A stretch of DNA of 64,000 bases from Streptomyces sp. NBC_01481 (GTDB taxonomy: Bacteria > Actinomycetota > Actinomycetes > Streptomycetales > Streptomycetaceae): the NCBI RefSeq assembly GCF_026339995.1, contig NZ_JAPEPT010000002.1:1-64000 (forward strand), written 5' to 3'. The stretch's first letter is position 1. Every line of letters starts with the position of its first letter. The position numbers and the translations under genes were made by a program. Below, in pieces: positions 19,489 through 36,248 of this stretch. Below the pieces are notes generated by a model. It saw only the letters and a list, made by a program, of their open reading frames with translations, was not told where the DNA came from and made no database searches.

Positions 19489-19773
19489 TTACTTGGCCTT
19501 CTCGAGGATCTCGACGATGCGCCAGCGCTTGGTCGCCGACAGCGGACGCGTCTCCATGATGAGGACGCGGTCGCCGACGCCGGCAGCGTTCTGCTCGTCG
19601 TGCGCCTTGAGCTTGTTCGTACGGCGGATGACCTTGCCGTACAGCGCGTGCTTCACGCGGTCCTCGACGGCGACGACGACGGTCTTGTCCATCTTGTCGC
19701 TGACGACCAGACCCTCACGGGTCTTGCGGAATCCGCGGTCGATCTTGTTCTCAGTCACGTTGCTCTCGCTCAT
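19489..19773 (-). CDS. rpsQ: 30S ribosomal protein S17
   Basis: Primary rRNA-binding small-subunit protein with an OB fold. It has 94 residues: [26 protein letters not shown] is diagnostic. Its ATG overlaps the rpmC stop by one base, and it ends the S10 segment. Confidence 0.97.
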   Translation of the reverse strand: MSESNVTENKIDRGFRKTREGLVVSDKMDKTVVVAVEDRVKHALYGKVIRRTNKLKAHDEQNAAGVGDRVLIMETRPLSATKRWRIVEILEKAK

Positions 19774-19997
19774 CAGGCGCTCTCCACCGTCTCGATGCCC
19801 AGCTCGCGCTCACGCATCAGGGTGTAGATCCGCGCGATGTCCTTCCGGACGGCCTTCAGCCGACCGTGGTTCTCGAGCTGACCGGTCGCCGCCTGAAAGC
19901 GGAGGTTGAACAGCTCTTCCTTGGCCTCGCGGAGCTTGGCAACAAGCTCCTCGTTGCCCAGTTCGCGCAGCTCGGACGCCTTGGTACCGGTAGACAT
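19773..19997 (-). CDS. rpmC: 50S ribosomal protein L29
   Basis: A 74-residue two-helix protein at the tunnel exit, forming part of the SRP and trigger factor docking site: [27 protein letters not shown] and [18 protein letters not shown] (both in part). I chose the ATG at 19997, which overlaps the rplP stop (TGATG), over a GTG one codon upstream. Confidence 0.96.
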   Translation of the reverse strand: MSTGTKASELRELGNEELVAKLREAKEELFNLRFQAATGQLENHGRLKAVRKDIARIYTLMRERELGIETVESA

Positions 19998-20416
19998 CAC
20001 GACTCACCTGCCTCGCGCCGAACGATCCGGCACTTCATCGGAAGCTTGTGAGCAGCGCGGGTAAGCGCCTCACGCGCAATCTTCTCGTTCGGGTAGGACA
20101 GCTCGAACATCACCCGACCGGGCTTGACGTTCGCGATCCACCACTCCGGGGAACCCTTACCGGAACCCATGCGGGTCTCGGCAGGCTTCTTCGTCAGCGG
20201 ACGGTCCGGGTAGATGTTGATCCAGACCTTGCCGCCACGCTTGATGTGGCGGGTCATCGCGATACGAGCCGCCTCGATCTGGCGGTTGGTCACGTACGCC
20301 GGAGTGAGGGCCTGAATGCCGTACTCGCCGAACGCAACCTGCGTACCACCCTTGGACATACCGCTGCGCTTGGGGTGGTGCTGCTTGCGGTGCTTGACCC
20401 TACGGGGGATCAGCAT
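19997..20416 (-). CDS. rplP: 50S ribosomal protein L16
   Basis: Large-subunit protein at the A-site tRNA elbow. It has 139 residues: [19 protein letters not shown], the conserved [27 protein letters not shown] (in part) and the typical GRVMFEL. It lies 5 bases after rpsC. Confidence 0.98.
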   Translation of the reverse strand: MLIPRRVKHRKQHHPKRSGMSKGGTQVAFGEYGIQALTPAYVTNRQIEAARIAMTRHIKRGGKVWINIYPDRPLTKKPAETRMGSGKGSPEWWIANVKPGRVMFELSYPNEKIAREALTRAAHKLPMKCRIVRREAGES

Positions 20417-20421
20417 GTCGG

Positions 20422-21267
20422 TCAGGCCTCCGTTCCGGTGCTCTCAGCAGCCGGAGCAGCGGCAGCGGCGGGAGCCTCGGCCTTGGGGGCCTCGGCTGCC
20501 GGCGCGGACTGCTGCGGCTTGCGGCCGCGACCGCCACCACGCTCGCCACCACGGCCACCGCGACCGGCCGGGCGGTCGGTGCCGCCTCGGGCCGGACGGT
20601 TGCCGGCGCGGGCAGCGGCGTTCTCGGCGCGGACCTCGGCGATGTTCTTGACGTCGCCCTTGTAGATCCAGACCTTCACACCGATACGGCCGAAGGTCGT
20701 CTTGGCCTCGAAGAAGCCGTAGTCGACGTTCGCACGGAGCGTGTGCAGGGGCACGCGGCCCTCGCGGTAGAACTCCGAGCGGGACATCTCGGCGCCGCCG
20801 AGACGGCCGCCACACTGGATCTTGATGCCCTTGGCGCCGGCCTTCATCGTGCCCTGCATGCTCTTACGCATGGCGCGACGGAAGGAGACGCGGGAGGACA
20901 GCTGCTCGGCAACGGCCTGCGCGACCAGCTGAGCGTCGACCTCGGGGTTCTTGACCTCGAGGATGTTCAGCTGGACCTGCTTGCCCGTGAGCTTCTCGAG
21001 GTCGCCGCGGATGCGGTCGGCCTCGGCGCCACGGCGGCCGATGACGATGCCGGGACGCGCGGTGTGGATGTCCACCCGCACGCGGTCACGGGTGCGCTCG
21101 ATCTCAACCTTCGAGATACCGGCGCGCTCCATGCCGGACGTCATCATCCGACGGATGGCGACGTCTTCCTTGACGTAGTCCTTGTACAGCTTGTCGGCGT
21201 ACCAACGGGACTTGAAGTCCGTCGTGATGCCGAGCCGGAACCCATGCGGGTTAACCTTCTGGCCCAT
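20422..21267 (-). CDS. rpsC: 30S ribosomal protein S3
   Basis: mRNA entry-channel protein with helicase activity. It has 281 residues: [20 protein letters not shown], a KH domain with [17 protein letters not shown], and the S3 C-terminal domain [26 protein letters not shown] (in part). The last ~70 residues are a low-complexity Arg/Gly then Ala/Pro/Glu tail not present in E. coli S3 but normal for actinobacteria. Its ATG overlaps the rplV stop by one base. Confidence 0.98.
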   Translation of the reverse strand: MGQKVNPHGFRLGITTDFKSRWYADKLYKDYVKEDVAIRRMMTSGMERAGISKVEIERTRDRVRVDIHTARPGIVIGRRGAEADRIRGDLEKLTGKQVQLNILEVKNPEVDAQLVAQAVAEQLSSRVSFRRAMRKSMQGTMKAGAKGIKIQCGGRLGGAEMSRSEFYREGRVPLHTLRANVDYGFFEAKTTFGRIGVKVWIYKGDVKNIAEVRAENAAARAGNRPARGGTDRPAGRGGRGGERGGGRGRKPQQSAPAAEAPKAEAPAAAAAPAAESTGTEA

Positions 21268-21614
21268 TACCGGGTTCCTTCCTTGCTGCTGACGACCACG
21301 GTGATGTGGCTGGTCCGCTTACGGATCCGGTAGGCACGGCCCTGAGCACGCGGACGGAACCGCTTCAGGGTCGGGCCCTCGTCCACGTACGCCTCGCTGA
21401 TGACCAGCGAAGAGGCGTCGGTGTGGTCGTAGTTGTGTGCAGCGTTGGCGATGGCGCTGTCAAGCACCTTGCCAACCGGCACGCTCGCGGCCTGCGGGGC
21501 GAAACGCAGGACCGCCTGAGCCTCCGTGGCATCCATGCCACGGATGAGGTCCACCACTCGGCGGGCCTTCATGGGCGTGACGCGGATGTACCGCGCCTGG
21601 GCCCTGGCTTCCAT
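21267..21614 (-). CDS. rplV: 50S ribosomal protein L22
   Basis: Large-subunit protein whose loop lines the exit tunnel near the macrolide site. It has 115 residues: [20 protein letters not shown], then the beta-hairpin area and [20 protein letters not shown] at the end. The start at 21614 has GAAGGGA upstream. It lies between rpsS and rpsC. Confidence 0.97.
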   Translation of the reverse strand: MEARAQARYIRVTPMKARRVVDLIRGMDATEAQAVLRFAPQAASVPVGKVLDSAIANAAHNYDHTDASSLVISEAYVDEGPTLKRFRPRAQGRAYRIRKRTSHITVVVSSKEGTR

Positions 21615-21654
21615 GGTTGTCCCTTCGGTGTAAGTCATAGTCAGTCACCCCGCG

Positions 21655-21936
21655 TTAGCGGCGCTTCGACTTCCGGTCGTCCTTGACGTGGCCGCGGAAG
21701 GTGCGAGTCGGCGAGAACTCGCCGAGCTTGTGGCCGACCATCGACTCGGTGACGAACACCGGGACGTGGGTCTTGCCGTTGTGCACCGCGATCGTGTGGC
21801 CCAGCATGGCCGGGACGATCATCGAGCGACGGGACCAGGTCTTGATGACGTTCTTGGTGCCGGCTTCGTTCTGGACATCCACCTTCTTGATGAGGTGGTC
21901 GTCGACGAAGGGCCCCTTCTTGAGACTGCGCGGCAT
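21655..21936 (-). CDS. rpsS: 30S ribosomal protein S19
   Basis: Head protein forming a complex with S13. It has 93 residues: [19 protein letters not shown] and [26 protein letters not shown] (in part) are diagnostic. It lies 12 bases after rplB. Confidence 0.98.
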   Translation of the reverse strand: MPRSLKKGPFVDDHLIKKVDVQNEAGTKNVIKTWSRRSMIVPAMLGHTIAVHNGKTHVPVFVTESMVGHKLGEFSPTRTFRGHVKDDRKSKRR

Positions 21937-21948
21937 CTAAACCCGCTC

Positions 21949-22785
21949 CTAGCGCTTCTTGTTCGTCTTGCGGCGGCGGACGATGTACTTGCTCGATGCC
22001 TTCTTCGGCGAGCGAGTACGACCCTCCTTCTGACCCCACGGGCTGACCGGGTGGCGACCACCGGAGGTCTTGCCCTCACCACCACCGTGCGGGTGGTCAA
22101 CCGGGTTCATCGCGACACCGCGGACGGTCGGGCGTACGCCCTTCCAGCGCAGACGGCCGGCCTTGCCCCAGTTGATGTTCGACTGCTCGGCGTTGCCGAC
22201 CTCGCCGATGGTGGCGCGGCAGCGGGCGTCGACCAGCCGGATCTCACCGGACGGCATACGAAGGTGGGCCATAGTGCCCTCCTTCGCCAGCAGCTGCACG
22301 GAGGCACCCGCGGAACGGGCGAACTTCGCGCCGCCGCCGGGCCGCAGCTCGATGGCGTGGATGGTCGTACCGACCGGGATGTTGCGCAGCGCCAGGTTGT
22401 TGCCGGGCTTGATGTCGGCGGCCGGGCCGTTCTCGACACGGTCGCCCTGCGTCAGGCCCTTGGGCGCGATGATGTAGCGCTTCTCGCCGTCTGCGTAGTG
22501 CAGAAGCGCGATGCGCGCGGTGCGGTTCGGGTCGTACTCGATGTGAGCGACCTTGGCCGGCACGCCGTCCTTGTCGTGACGACGGAAGTCGATCACGCGG
22601 TAGGCGCGCTTGTGGCCACCGCCCTGGTGACGGACGGTCACACGACCGGTGTTGTTACGGCCGCCCTTGCTGTGCAGGGGGCGGACCAGCGACTTCTCCG
22701 GCGTGGACCGCGTGATCTCGACAAAGTCGGCGACGCTGGAGCCACGACGGCCCGGGGTCGTCGGCTTGTACTTGCGGATACCCAT
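21949..22785 (-). CDS. rplB: 50S ribosomal protein L2
   Basis: Peptidyl transferase-proximal protein needed for subunit association. It has 278 residues. The N-terminus [18 protein letters not shown], the central [20 protein letters not shown] and the conserved [21 protein letters not shown] carrying the essential His identify it; the C-terminus is [13 protein letters not shown]. Confidence 0.98.
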   Translation of the reverse strand: MGIRKYKPTTPGRRGSSVADFVEITRSTPEKSLVRPLHSKGGRNNTGRVTVRHQGGGHKRAYRVIDFRRHDKDGVPAKVAHIEYDPNRTARIALLHYADGEKRYIIAPKGLTQGDRVENGPAADIKPGNNLALRNIPVGTTIHAIELRPGGGAKFARSAGASVQLLAKEGTMAHLRMPSGEIRLVDARCRATIGEVGNAEQSNINWGKAGRLRWKGVRPTVRGVAMNPVDHPHGGGEGKTSGGRHPVSPWGQKEGRTRSPKKASSKYIVRRRKTNKKR

Positions 22786-22824
22786 TTCTCAGTCCTCGTC
22801 CGATTCCGGACGACTCGACCTCCG

Positions 22825-23148
22825 TCAGGAGGTCGGGCCGCCGAAGATGTCGATTCGGTCGCCCTCAGCGAGGGTCACGATGGCGCGCTTGGTGTTGGCG
22901 CGCTTGCCGAAACCGGTCTTGGTGCGCTTGCGCTTACCCTGACGGTTGATCGTGTTGACCCCGGTGACCTTGACCGAGAAGACCGCCTCGACGGCCTGCT
23001 TGATCTGGGTCTTGTTGGAGCCGGGCGCGACGATGAACGTGTACTTGTTCTCGTCGAGCAGGGCGTAGCTCTTCTCGGACACAACCGGCTTGACGAGAAC
23101 GTCGCGCGGGTCCGTGAAGGTCTTGCTGGTTACGGTCGCCTCGGACAT
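22825..23148 (-). CDS. rplW: 50S ribosomal protein L23
   Basis: Tunnel-exit docking protein for trigger factor and SRP. It has 107 residues: [23 protein letters not shown] and [21 protein letters not shown]. Its ATG overlaps the rplD stop by one base. Confidence 0.97.
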   Translation of the reverse strand: MSEATVTSKTFTDPRDVLVKPVVSEKSYALLDENKYTFIVAPGSNKTQIKQAVEAVFSVKVTGVNTINRQGKRKRTKTGFGKRANTKRAIVTLAEGDRIDIFGGPTS

Positions 23149-23798
23149 CAGGCGTCGCTCCCTTCGGTCTCAGCGGCCTTGGGGCCAGACACGAAGGACT
23201 CGAAGGCGGCCTTGGTGAAGACCACGTCGTCGGAGACGAGCACGTCGTACGTGTTCAGCTGGCCCGGCTCCAGGAGGTGCACCTGGGGCAGGTTGCGGGC
23301 GGAGAGCCACGCGGCCTCGTCGGCCCGCTCGACGACCAGGAGCACGTGCTTGCGCTCGCTGATCTTGCCCAGCAGGGTCTTCGCGGCCTTCGTGGAGACG
23401 CCACCGTCGACCACGCCGGTGACGACGTGGATACGGCTGTTGCGGGCCCGGTCGGAGAGGGCACCGCGCAGGGCGGCGGCCTTCATCTTCTTGGGGGTCC
23501 GCTGCGAGTAGTCACGCGGCGTGGGGCCGTGGACGACGCCACCGCCGGCGAACTGCGGCGCACGGGTCGAACCCTGGCGCGCGCGGCCGGTGCCCTTCTG
23601 GCGGTAAGGCTTCTTGCCACCACCACGGACCTCGCCACGGCGCTTGACCTTGTGCGTGCCCTGACGGGCGGCGGCCAGCTGCGCGACGACGACCTGGTGG
23701 ATCAGCGGGATGCTGACCTTGGCGTCGAAGATCTCGGCCGGGAGCTCGACGGTCCCGGACTTGTCGCCCGCGGGCGACAGAATGTCAATGGTGCTCAT
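23148..23798 (-). CDS. rplD: 50S ribosomal protein L4
   Basis: Exit-tunnel protein; in enteric bacteria it also represses the S10 operon. It has 216 residues: [24 protein letters not shown] and the loop [21 protein letters not shown] that reaches the tunnel, then [18 protein letters not shown]. It lies after rplC with a 5-base gap. Confidence 0.98.
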   Translation of the reverse strand: MSTIDILSPAGDKSGTVELPAEIFDAKVSIPLIHQVVVAQLAAARQGTHKVKRRGEVRGGGKKPYRQKGTGRARQGSTRAPQFAGGGVVHGPTPRDYSQRTPKKMKAAALRGALSDRARNSRIHVVTGVVDGGVSTKAAKTLLGKISERKHVLLVVERADEAAWLSARNLPQVHLLEPGQLNTYDVLVSDDVVFTKAAFESFVSGPKAAETEGSDA

Positions 23799-23803
23799 AG
23801 TCC

Positions 23804-24448
23804 TCAGACCCCCTTGGCCGCAGTGCGGACGAGGACGAGGCCGCCGTTCGGACCAGGAACCGCGCCCTTGATGAGCAGCAGGCCCTTCTCCGCGTCAACC
23901 GCGTGGATGGTCAGGTTCTGGGTGGTGACCCGCTCGTTACCCATGCGGCCCGCCATGCGCATGCCCTTGAAGACACGCCCAGGGGTGGCGCAGCCACCGA
24001 TGGAACCGGGCGAGCGGTGCTTGCGCTGGGTGCCGTGACCGGCGCCGAGGCCCTTGAAGTTGTGACGCTTCATGACACCGGCGAAGCCCTTGCCCTTGCT
24101 CTTGCCCGTGACGTCAACCTTGACGCCGGACTCGAACAGCTCGGCAGTGATCTCCTGGCCGAGCGTGTACTCGCTGGCGTCGGAGGTACGGAGCTCCACC
24201 AGGTGGCGGCGCGGGGTCACGTCGGCCTTGGCGAAGTGGCCCTTGAGGGGCTTGTTCACCTTGCGAGGGTCGATCTCGCCGAAGGCGATCTGGACCGACT
24301 CGTAGCCGTCGACGTCATTCGTACGGACCTGGGTCACAACGTTCGGACCGGCCTTGACCACAGTCACCGGGACGACACGGTTGTTCTCGTCCCAGACCTG
24401 GGTCATGCCGAGCTTCTCGCCCAGGATGCCCTTGATCTGCTTAGCCAT
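23804..24448 (-). CDS. rplC: 50S ribosomal protein L3
   Basis: Early assembly protein reaching the peptidyl transferase centre. It has 214 residues: [59 protein letters not shown] (in part) and the C-terminal [13 protein letters not shown] are diagnostic. Confidence 0.98.
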   Translation of the reverse strand: MAKQIKGILGEKLGMTQVWDENNRVVPVTVVKAGPNVVTQVRTNDVDGYESVQIAFGEIDPRKVNKPLKGHFAKADVTPRRHLVELRTSDASEYTLGQEITAELFESGVKVDVTGKSKGKGFAGVMKRHNFKGLGAGHGTQRKHRSPGSIGGCATPGRVFKGMRMAGRMGNERVTTQNLTIHAVDAEKGLLLIKGAVPGPNGGLVLVRTAAKGV

Positions 24449-24462
24449 CTCTTCCGCGCCTC

Positions 24463-24771
24463 TCAGAGCTTGATCTCGATGTCAACGCCGGCCGGAAGGT
24501 CCAGGCGCATCAACGAGTCAACGGTCTTGGGCGTCGGGTCGAGGATGTCGATCAGGCGCTTGTGCGTGCGCATCTCGAAGTGCTCGCGCGAGTCCTTGTA
24601 CTTGTGCGGCGACTTGATGACGCAGTACACGTTCTTCTCAGTGGGCAGCGGCACCGGGCCTGCAACCGACGCACCAGTACGGGTCACCGTCTCGACGATC
24701 TTCTTCGCCGAAGAGTCGATGACCTCGTGGTCGTAGGCCTTGAGCCGGATGCGGATCTTCTGTCCCGCCAT
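24463..24771 (-). CDS. rpsJ: 30S ribosomal protein S10
   Basis: Head protein of the 30S subunit; with NusB it also takes part in antitermination. It has 102 residues: [55 protein letters not shown] (in part) and [11 protein letters not shown]. It is the first gene of the S10 operon and the large ribosomal block. Confidence 0.98.
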   Translation of the reverse strand: MAGQKIRIRLKAYDHEVIDSSAKKIVETVTRTGASVAGPVPLPTEKNVYCVIKSPHKYKDSREHFEMRTHKRLIDILDPTPKTVDSLMRLDLPAGVDIEIKL

Positions 24772-25330
24772 GGCTACTCAGTAGTCCTGTCTCTCGTAAC
24801 GCTCTGGAACTCGGCGGGTACTGCTTTCTTCTCCGACCCACGCGGTCGGGCGTGTCGCACTCCCTCTACGAAGATCTCCCGAAGGATTTCCCAACCAAGG
24901 GGTGCGGGCCGTAGCCGCGCATCGGGGGAAGAACACCCACCGAGTGCCTGGTCGGTACCCCGCTGACACTTCCCGGAAGATTCCCGTACGTCCGCTCCAG
25001 CGCCGCCTTACGGCAGATGGGGCGACGAGTACTGTGGGACTCGCTTCCGGTCCTCCCGGCGGGAGGCGCGCAGCATTGGCACTCAACCGAGCAACCTGGC
25101 TAGTGTGCCATATGGGGCAGACCCCTGGCCAATCGCGGCCGGAGAGAGTACCCCACTGATCCGCTTCTCACCCACGCCCTTGCGACGCGAGGCAACCTCG
25201 CGTGTCGATCGGCCGTCTTGCTGAGCGCGGACCGCCTGTGACCAGCCCGTCCGCCCTTATCTGAGTGTGAGAGTACGCAGCAAGGGGGGCCTGTCTGCCC
25301 GCTGCGGGGGAAGCGGACGGAGCGGGACAG
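24772..25330. other. Non-coding leader/promoter region upstream of rpsJ
   Basis: About 560 bases between the divergent rpsJ and PIG-L-like genes, with no credible gene. It holds the rpsJ leader, including a 17-base hairpin shared with rpsL at 24833-24849. I find no strong rpsJ promoter: TTGGCC and CACACT near 25100-25135 (minus) are 19 bases apart, and a TACTCT at 25145-25150 has no good -35. Confidence 0.6.
24833..24849 (-). promoter_or_regulatory. Leader hairpin shared with rpsL (rpsJ copy)
   Basis: CCGACC-CACGC-GGTCGG on the plus strand, 61 bases upstream of rpsJ. The 17 bases, and 7 of the 8 bases on the far side, match the copy at 31941-31957 before rpsL. Confidence 0.65.
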
Positions 25331-27430
25331 ATGAACATCGCGCATGCCCGGGGGGCGGCTGCCGCGCGCCTGAGCGGCCCGAGCAGACGGAATGTGGTCA
25401 GCGCCACAGCCGCCGTCGCCGCGGCCGCCGCTCTCAGCTCCTGCTCCGTACCACCACCCCAGCGGCGCTCCTACCCCACCGCGGACCCCGCACCCGGCAT
25501 ACCCATCGCCAGCTCCCGGCGGGCGCAGCTGATGCAGATACTCGCCCATCCCGACGACGATCTGTACTTCATGAACCCCGACACCCAGCGGATGCTGGAC
25601 GCCGGGGTTCCGCTGGTCTGCGTGTACGTCACCGCCGGCGAGCACGAGGGCATCAACCACATACCCGGCAACACGAACGACCCGGCGGACAAGGCCGCCT
25701 ACTCCTCGGCCCGTCACCAGGGCCTGCGCCAGGCCTACGCATCCCTGCTCGGGCTCGGCAGGTTCACCGAGTGGACCAAGGACGTCGCCCCGCTGCAGGG
25801 CGGCCACCGTGCCGAGATCAACACCCTCGTCAACGGCTACCGCAGGGTCGAGCTGATCTTCCTCAACCTCCCCATGCACACCAGGCGCCGGTACATGGCG
25901 CTGCCCAGCCTGTGGCGGGACCGCGCGCTGGGGCTGACCACCGTCGTCGCCGCCGACTCCCCTCTGCGCAGGGCCGTCTCGTACGACTACGACTCGCTCG
26001 TCGACGTACTGGTCGGGCTGATGGAGCAGTACCGGCCGACCGTGATCCAGACCCTGGACCCCGACCCGGACATCCAGCACAGCGACGAGGCCACCCGCAA
26101 GAAGGACAGCGAGCAGCGCGGCTACTCGGATCACGGCGACCACACCGCGGTCGCCTCCTTCAGCTGGGCCGCCATGGTCCGCTGGGTCGCCCGTGCGACG
26201 AAGGACGGCGGCCATGTGCCCGCCTTCGTCGCCACCGCCTTCCGCGGCTACTACAACCGCCACTGGCCCAAGAACCTCCCGGCCGCGGTGCTCAAGGAGA
26301 AGGCCGGGAACCTCGTCCCGTACGGCGGCGACCCGCAGTGGGAGTGCGGCAACCCGTCCGGCTGCGGCGACTACAGCGTCGGCGGCATCCGTCCGCTCAA
26401 GAACAAGAAGGGCTGGGTCCGCTCCACCCACTACCGCCACCCCGGCGCCCGTACCGTCGTCGCCGCCGAGCCGTCCGGCCGGCTGGTCGCCTACGGTGTG
26501 CTCGGGCTGCGTGCGGTCCGCTGGCGCGAGACCAGGCCGGGCATCGGGCAGTGGGGCAACCCGGACGACCTCGGCGGCGGCCCGCTCGCGCCCGCGCTCG
26601 GCGGCGCAACGCTGAAGGACGGCCGCCAACTGCTGTTCGCGCTGCGCTTCTCCGAGCTCGGCGGCCGCGGCGGGCCCAACCGGCGCGAGGTCGTCCTGCT
26701 GGAGCAGGGCTCCCCCGGCGGCGCGTTCCTGGCCTGGAAGGGACTCGGCAACCCCGAGCGGGGAGACGACCGCGGCCGCCGCATCGGCGTCCCCGTCGCT
26801 GTCGCGGCTCCCGACGGCCGGGTCCATCTCTTCGTCCGCAACGCCGACAAGGGCATCAGCACACGGGTCCGCGACGCCTCAGGGAACTGGGACCGCTGGC
26901 GCGACCTCGGCGGCGAGGAGATCCAGGACGGCCTGTCGACGGTCGTGGACCGCGCGGGCCGGGTCCATGTCTTTGCCGCCGGCCGCGAGGGCGTACACCA
27001 CTGGACGCAGGACACGATGGGCCTGCCGCTCACCTACCGCGCGGGCGGCGGCCTGCCCGTGCCCGGGGACGCGATCGCCCCTGTGCCGACCCACGACGGC
27101 GGCATAGAGCTGTACTACCGCAGGCCGACCGCCACGGCCGTGATGGCCGTACGCGCCGGGGGCGCCCCCGCACGGCCCCGCAAGGAGGGCTTCGGCGGCT
27201 ACGCCCCGGTGAGCGTGGCCGCGGCGCCCGGCGGCCCCGTACTGCTCGGCAAGGACACCCACGGACGGTTCCAACTCCGCACCGGCAGAAGGGTCCTGAC
27301 GCGCACTCGGGGCATGGCGGCACTGGACGCGCCCGCCCTTCACATAGGCCGCTCGGGCGCCACCGTGGTGGGCCTGGGGGCAGACGCGCACCCCTGGACC
27401 TGGCAGCCCGAGGCAGGAACCGCCGGCTGA
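25331..27430 (+). CDS. PIG-L family deacetylase-like lipoprotein
   Basis: A 699-residue predicted surface lipoprotein. The N-terminus has SRRNVV, an Ala-rich hydrophobic stretch and a lipobox LSSC with Cys38, consistent with Tat- or Sec-exported lipoprotein. The PIG-L/LmbE metal site is present: HPDDD at residues 73-77 and HGDH at 268-271. These enzymes are zinc-dependent N-deacetylases of GlcNAc-type sugars. From about residue 330 the protein continues with repeats of [36 protein letters not shown] type that resemble a beta-propeller (PLL-like) lectin domain. It is alone on the plus strand between two ribosomal operons. A cell-wall or extracellular glycan substrate is inferred, not shown. 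Confidence 0.85.
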   Translation: MNIAHARGAAAARLSGPSRRNVVSATAAVAAAAALSSCSVPPPQRRSYPTADPAPGIPIASSRRAQLMQILAHPDDDLYFMNPDTQRMLDAGVPLVCVYVTAGEHEGINHIPGNTNDPADKAAYSSARHQGLRQAYASLLGLGRFTEWTKDVAPLQGGHRAEINTLVNGYRRVELIFLNLPMHTRRRYMALPSLWRDRALGLTTVVAADSPLRRAVSYDYDSLVDVLVGLMEQYRPTVIQTLDPDPDIQHSDEATRKKDSEQRGYSDHGDHTAVASFSWAAMVRWVARATKDGGHVPAFVATAFRGYYNRHWPKNLPAAVLKEKAGNLVPYGGDPQWECGNPSGCGDYSVGGIRPLKNKKGWVRSTHYRHPGARTVVAAEPSGRLVAYGVLGLRAVRWRETRPGIGQWGNPDDLGGGPLAPALGGATLKDGRQLLFALRFSELGGRGGPNRREVVLLEQGSPGGAFLAWKGLGNPERGDDRGRRIGVPVAVAAPDGRVHLFVRNADKGISTRVRDASGNWDRWRDLGGEEIQDGLSTVVDRAGRVHVFAAGREGVHHWTQDTMGLPLTYRAGGGLPVPGDAIAPVPTHDGGIELYYRRPTATAVMAVRAGGAPARPRKEGFGGYAPVSVAAAPGGPVLLGKDTHGRFQLRTGRRVLTRTRGMAALDAPALHIGRSGATVVGLGADAHPWTWQPEAGTAG

Positions 27431-27460
27431 TCCGGCTTCAGCGCAGACAGACACAGCAAA

Positions 27461-27509
27461 GGGGCCCCGCACCGAAGTGCGGGGCCCCAGCTGTTGCTCC
27501 AGGAGCAAC
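27461..27509. terminator. Bidirectional terminator pair between the PIG-L-like gene and tuf
   Basis: A perfect 12-bp stem with a CGAA tetraloop (27461-27488; arms GGGGCCCCGCAC/GTGCGGGGCCCC) is followed by a second 7-bp hairpin (27493-27509; GTTGCTC/GAGCAAC). Together they sit between the convergent stops of the PIG-L-like gene and tuf. Confidence 0.85.
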
Positions 27510-27525
27510 CAGGTCAGATCAGCAA

Positions 27526-28719
<1,194 letters not shown>

Positions 28720-28795
28720 TGGGGTCCTCCTGTGGAGTGGTTCTGTACGCCTTACTCATCGGCGCCAGGTGATCTTTGCTGGATGGCCGGGGCCC

Positions 28796-28838
28796 GGGAC
28801 ATTCCGGCCGAATACTTGCGTAACGGCTGGAATGTCCC
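28796..28838 (-). other. Large hairpin in the fusA-tuf spacer
   Basis: Perfect 10-bp outer stem GGGACATTCC/GGAATGTCCC (28796-28805 and 28829-28838), then one mismatch and a 4-bp inner stem, with a 13-base loop. No T-run follows on the minus strand. It lies 77 bases upstream of tuf and may act in processing or partial termination. Confidence 0.6.
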
Positions 28839-28881
28839 CAGCAGGCTCCGGTAACAAGCCTAAAGCGTGTACTCGGGAGAG

Positions 28882-31008
<2,127 letters not shown>

Positions 31009-31046
31009 AAGGCTCAATCTTCTCTCGGTCTCGATGTGGGTAGCGA

Positions 31047-31517
31047 CTACCAGCGGTAGTGCGCGAAGGCCTTGTTGGACTCGGCCATCTTGTGCGTGTC
31101 CTCACGCTTCTTGACCGAAGCGCCGAGGCCGTTGGAGGCGTCGAGCAGTTCGTTCATGAGGCGCTCGGTCATGGTCTTCTCGCGACGGGCGCGGGAGTAA
31201 CCCACGACCCAGCGGAGCGCGAGGGTGCCGGCGCGACCGGGCTTGACCTCGATCGGCACCTGGTAGGTGGCGCCACCGACACGGCGGGACTTGACCTCGA
31301 GAGTCGGCTTGACGTTCTCGAGAGCGCGCTTCAGCGTGATGACCGGGTCGGCGCCGGTCTTCTCGCGGAGGCCTTCCATGGCGCCGTAGACGATCCGCTC
31401 GGCAGTGGAACGCTTGCCGTTGAGCAGGATCTTGTTGATCAGCGACGTGACAAGAGGAGAACCGTAGACCGGGTCGATGATGACCGGGCGCTTCGGGGCG
31501 GGGCCCTTACGAGGCAT
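31047..31517 (-). CDS. rpsG: 30S ribosomal protein S7
   Basis: Head-assembly initiator and, in enteric bacteria, the str operon repressor. It has 156 residues: [41 protein letters not shown] and [20 protein letters not shown]. The start lies 2 bases after the rpsL stop. Confidence 0.98.
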   Translation of the reverse strand: MPRKGPAPKRPVIIDPVYGSPLVTSLINKILLNGKRSTAERIVYGAMEGLREKTGADPVITLKRALENVKPTLEVKSRRVGGATYQVPIEVKPGRAGTLALRWVVGYSRARREKTMTERLMNELLDASNGLGASVKKREDTHKMAESNKAFAHYRW

Positions 31518-31519
31518 TC

Positions 31520-31891
31520 TTACTTCTCCTTCTTGGCGCCGTAGCGGCTGCGGGCCTGCTTGCGGTTCTTGACACCCTGGGTGTCGAGGGAACCGCGGAT
31601 GATCTTGTAGCGAACACCCGGCAGGTCCTTCACACGGCCACCACGCACGAGCACGATGGAGTGCTCCTGCAGGTTGTGTCCCTCACCCGGAATGTAGGCC
31701 GTGACCTCGATGCCGGAGGTCAGACGCACACGCGCGACCTTCCGCAGGGCCGAGTTCGGCTTCTTCGGGGTGGTCGTGAACACACGCGTGCAGACGCCGC
31801 GGCGCTGAGGAGAACCCTCGAGTGCGGGCGTCTTGTTCTTCTCGACCTTGTCCTGCCGGCCCTTCCGGACCAGCTGCTGGATCGTAGGCAC
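31520..31891 (-). CDS. rpsL: 30S ribosomal protein S12
   Basis: Decoding-centre protein that governs accuracy and streptomycin response. It has 123 residues: [34 protein letters not shown] and [15 protein letters not shown]. Lys43 and Lys88 are wild type, the streptomycin-sensitive state. The start is GTG with GGAGA upstream. It is the first gene of the str operon. Confidence 0.98.
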   Translation of the reverse strand: MPTIQQLVRKGRQDKVEKNKTPALEGSPQRRGVCTRVFTTTPKKPNSALRKVARVRLTSGIEVTAYIPGEGHNLQEHSIVLVRGGRVKDLPGVRYKIIRGSLDTQGVKNRKQARSRYGAKKEK

Positions 31892-31940
31892 TACTTCTCC
31901 GGTTTCTGTGTGCCGTATGTGAAACTAACCTGGAACGTCG

Positions 31941-31957
31941 CCGACCCACGCGGTCGG
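31941..31957 (-). promoter_or_regulatory. Leader hairpin shared with rpsJ (rpsL copy)
   Basis: CCGACC-CACGC-GGTCGG on the plus strand, 49 bases upstream of the rpsL start and identical over 17 bases to 24833-24849. It lies well inside the transcribed leader if the promoter at 32084 is used. Confidence 0.65.
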
Positions 31958-32083
31958 GTGTGTCGAATGCTGCAGGCTCCCCCGCAAAGGGAAGAGAGCG
32001 CAGATTACGGTGGCCTTTCGCGGACTCGCCATGCGGTTGAGGACACGCACACGAGCCCAGGCACACCCCAGGCACAAGGTCAG

Positions 32084-32112
32084 AGCGTACCTACCGCATC
32101 GGCTCCGGTCAA
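32084..32112 (-). promoter_or_regulatory. Promoter for rpsL (str operon)
   Basis: Minus-strand TTGACC (32107-32112) and TACGCT (32084-32089) with a 17-base spacer, a near-consensus principal-sigma promoter. Predicted transcription start is near 32077. Confidence 0.75.
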
Positions 32113-32156
32113 AACAAATGCACACGCGCAGGACACACCAGCCTGCAATGGACGAC

Positions 32157-32191
32157 ACAGGGCGGCCATCCGCGAGGGATGACCGCCCTGT
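32157..32191 (-). terminator. Terminator after rpoC
   Basis: A 15-bp stem (32157-32171 and 32177-32191) with a 5-base loop, about 50 bases past the rpoC stop. One C.A on the plus strand is a G.U in the minus transcript. It insulates rpoBC from rpsL. Confidence 0.75.
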
Positions 32192-32239
32192 GGGCGTACG
32201 CTGCGTCATTCCGGAGGACGCCCCCGGAACCCCCAGCGT

Positions 32240-36151
<3,912 letters not shown>

Positions 36152-36248
36152 TTGTCGTCAATCCCTCTTTCGGGGTCGTGTCTCAATCATGGTCTGTACG
36201 GGTCCGGGGCAGGGCCGGGACCTCACGAGGAGGTCCCGGCCAGACCCG

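Larger units (their letters stand above)
31892..32239. other. Non-coding region between rpsL and rpoC
   Basis: No gene in 348 bases. It holds the rpsL leader of about 185 nt with the shared hairpin at 31941-31957, the rpsL promoter at 32084-32112, and the rpoC terminator at 32157-32191. Confidence 0.8.

Noticed and set aside
24850-25160. A rpsJ promoter
   Set aside because: Candidate hexamers (TTGGCC with CACACT at 19 bases; TACTCT without a -35) are too weak to annotate.
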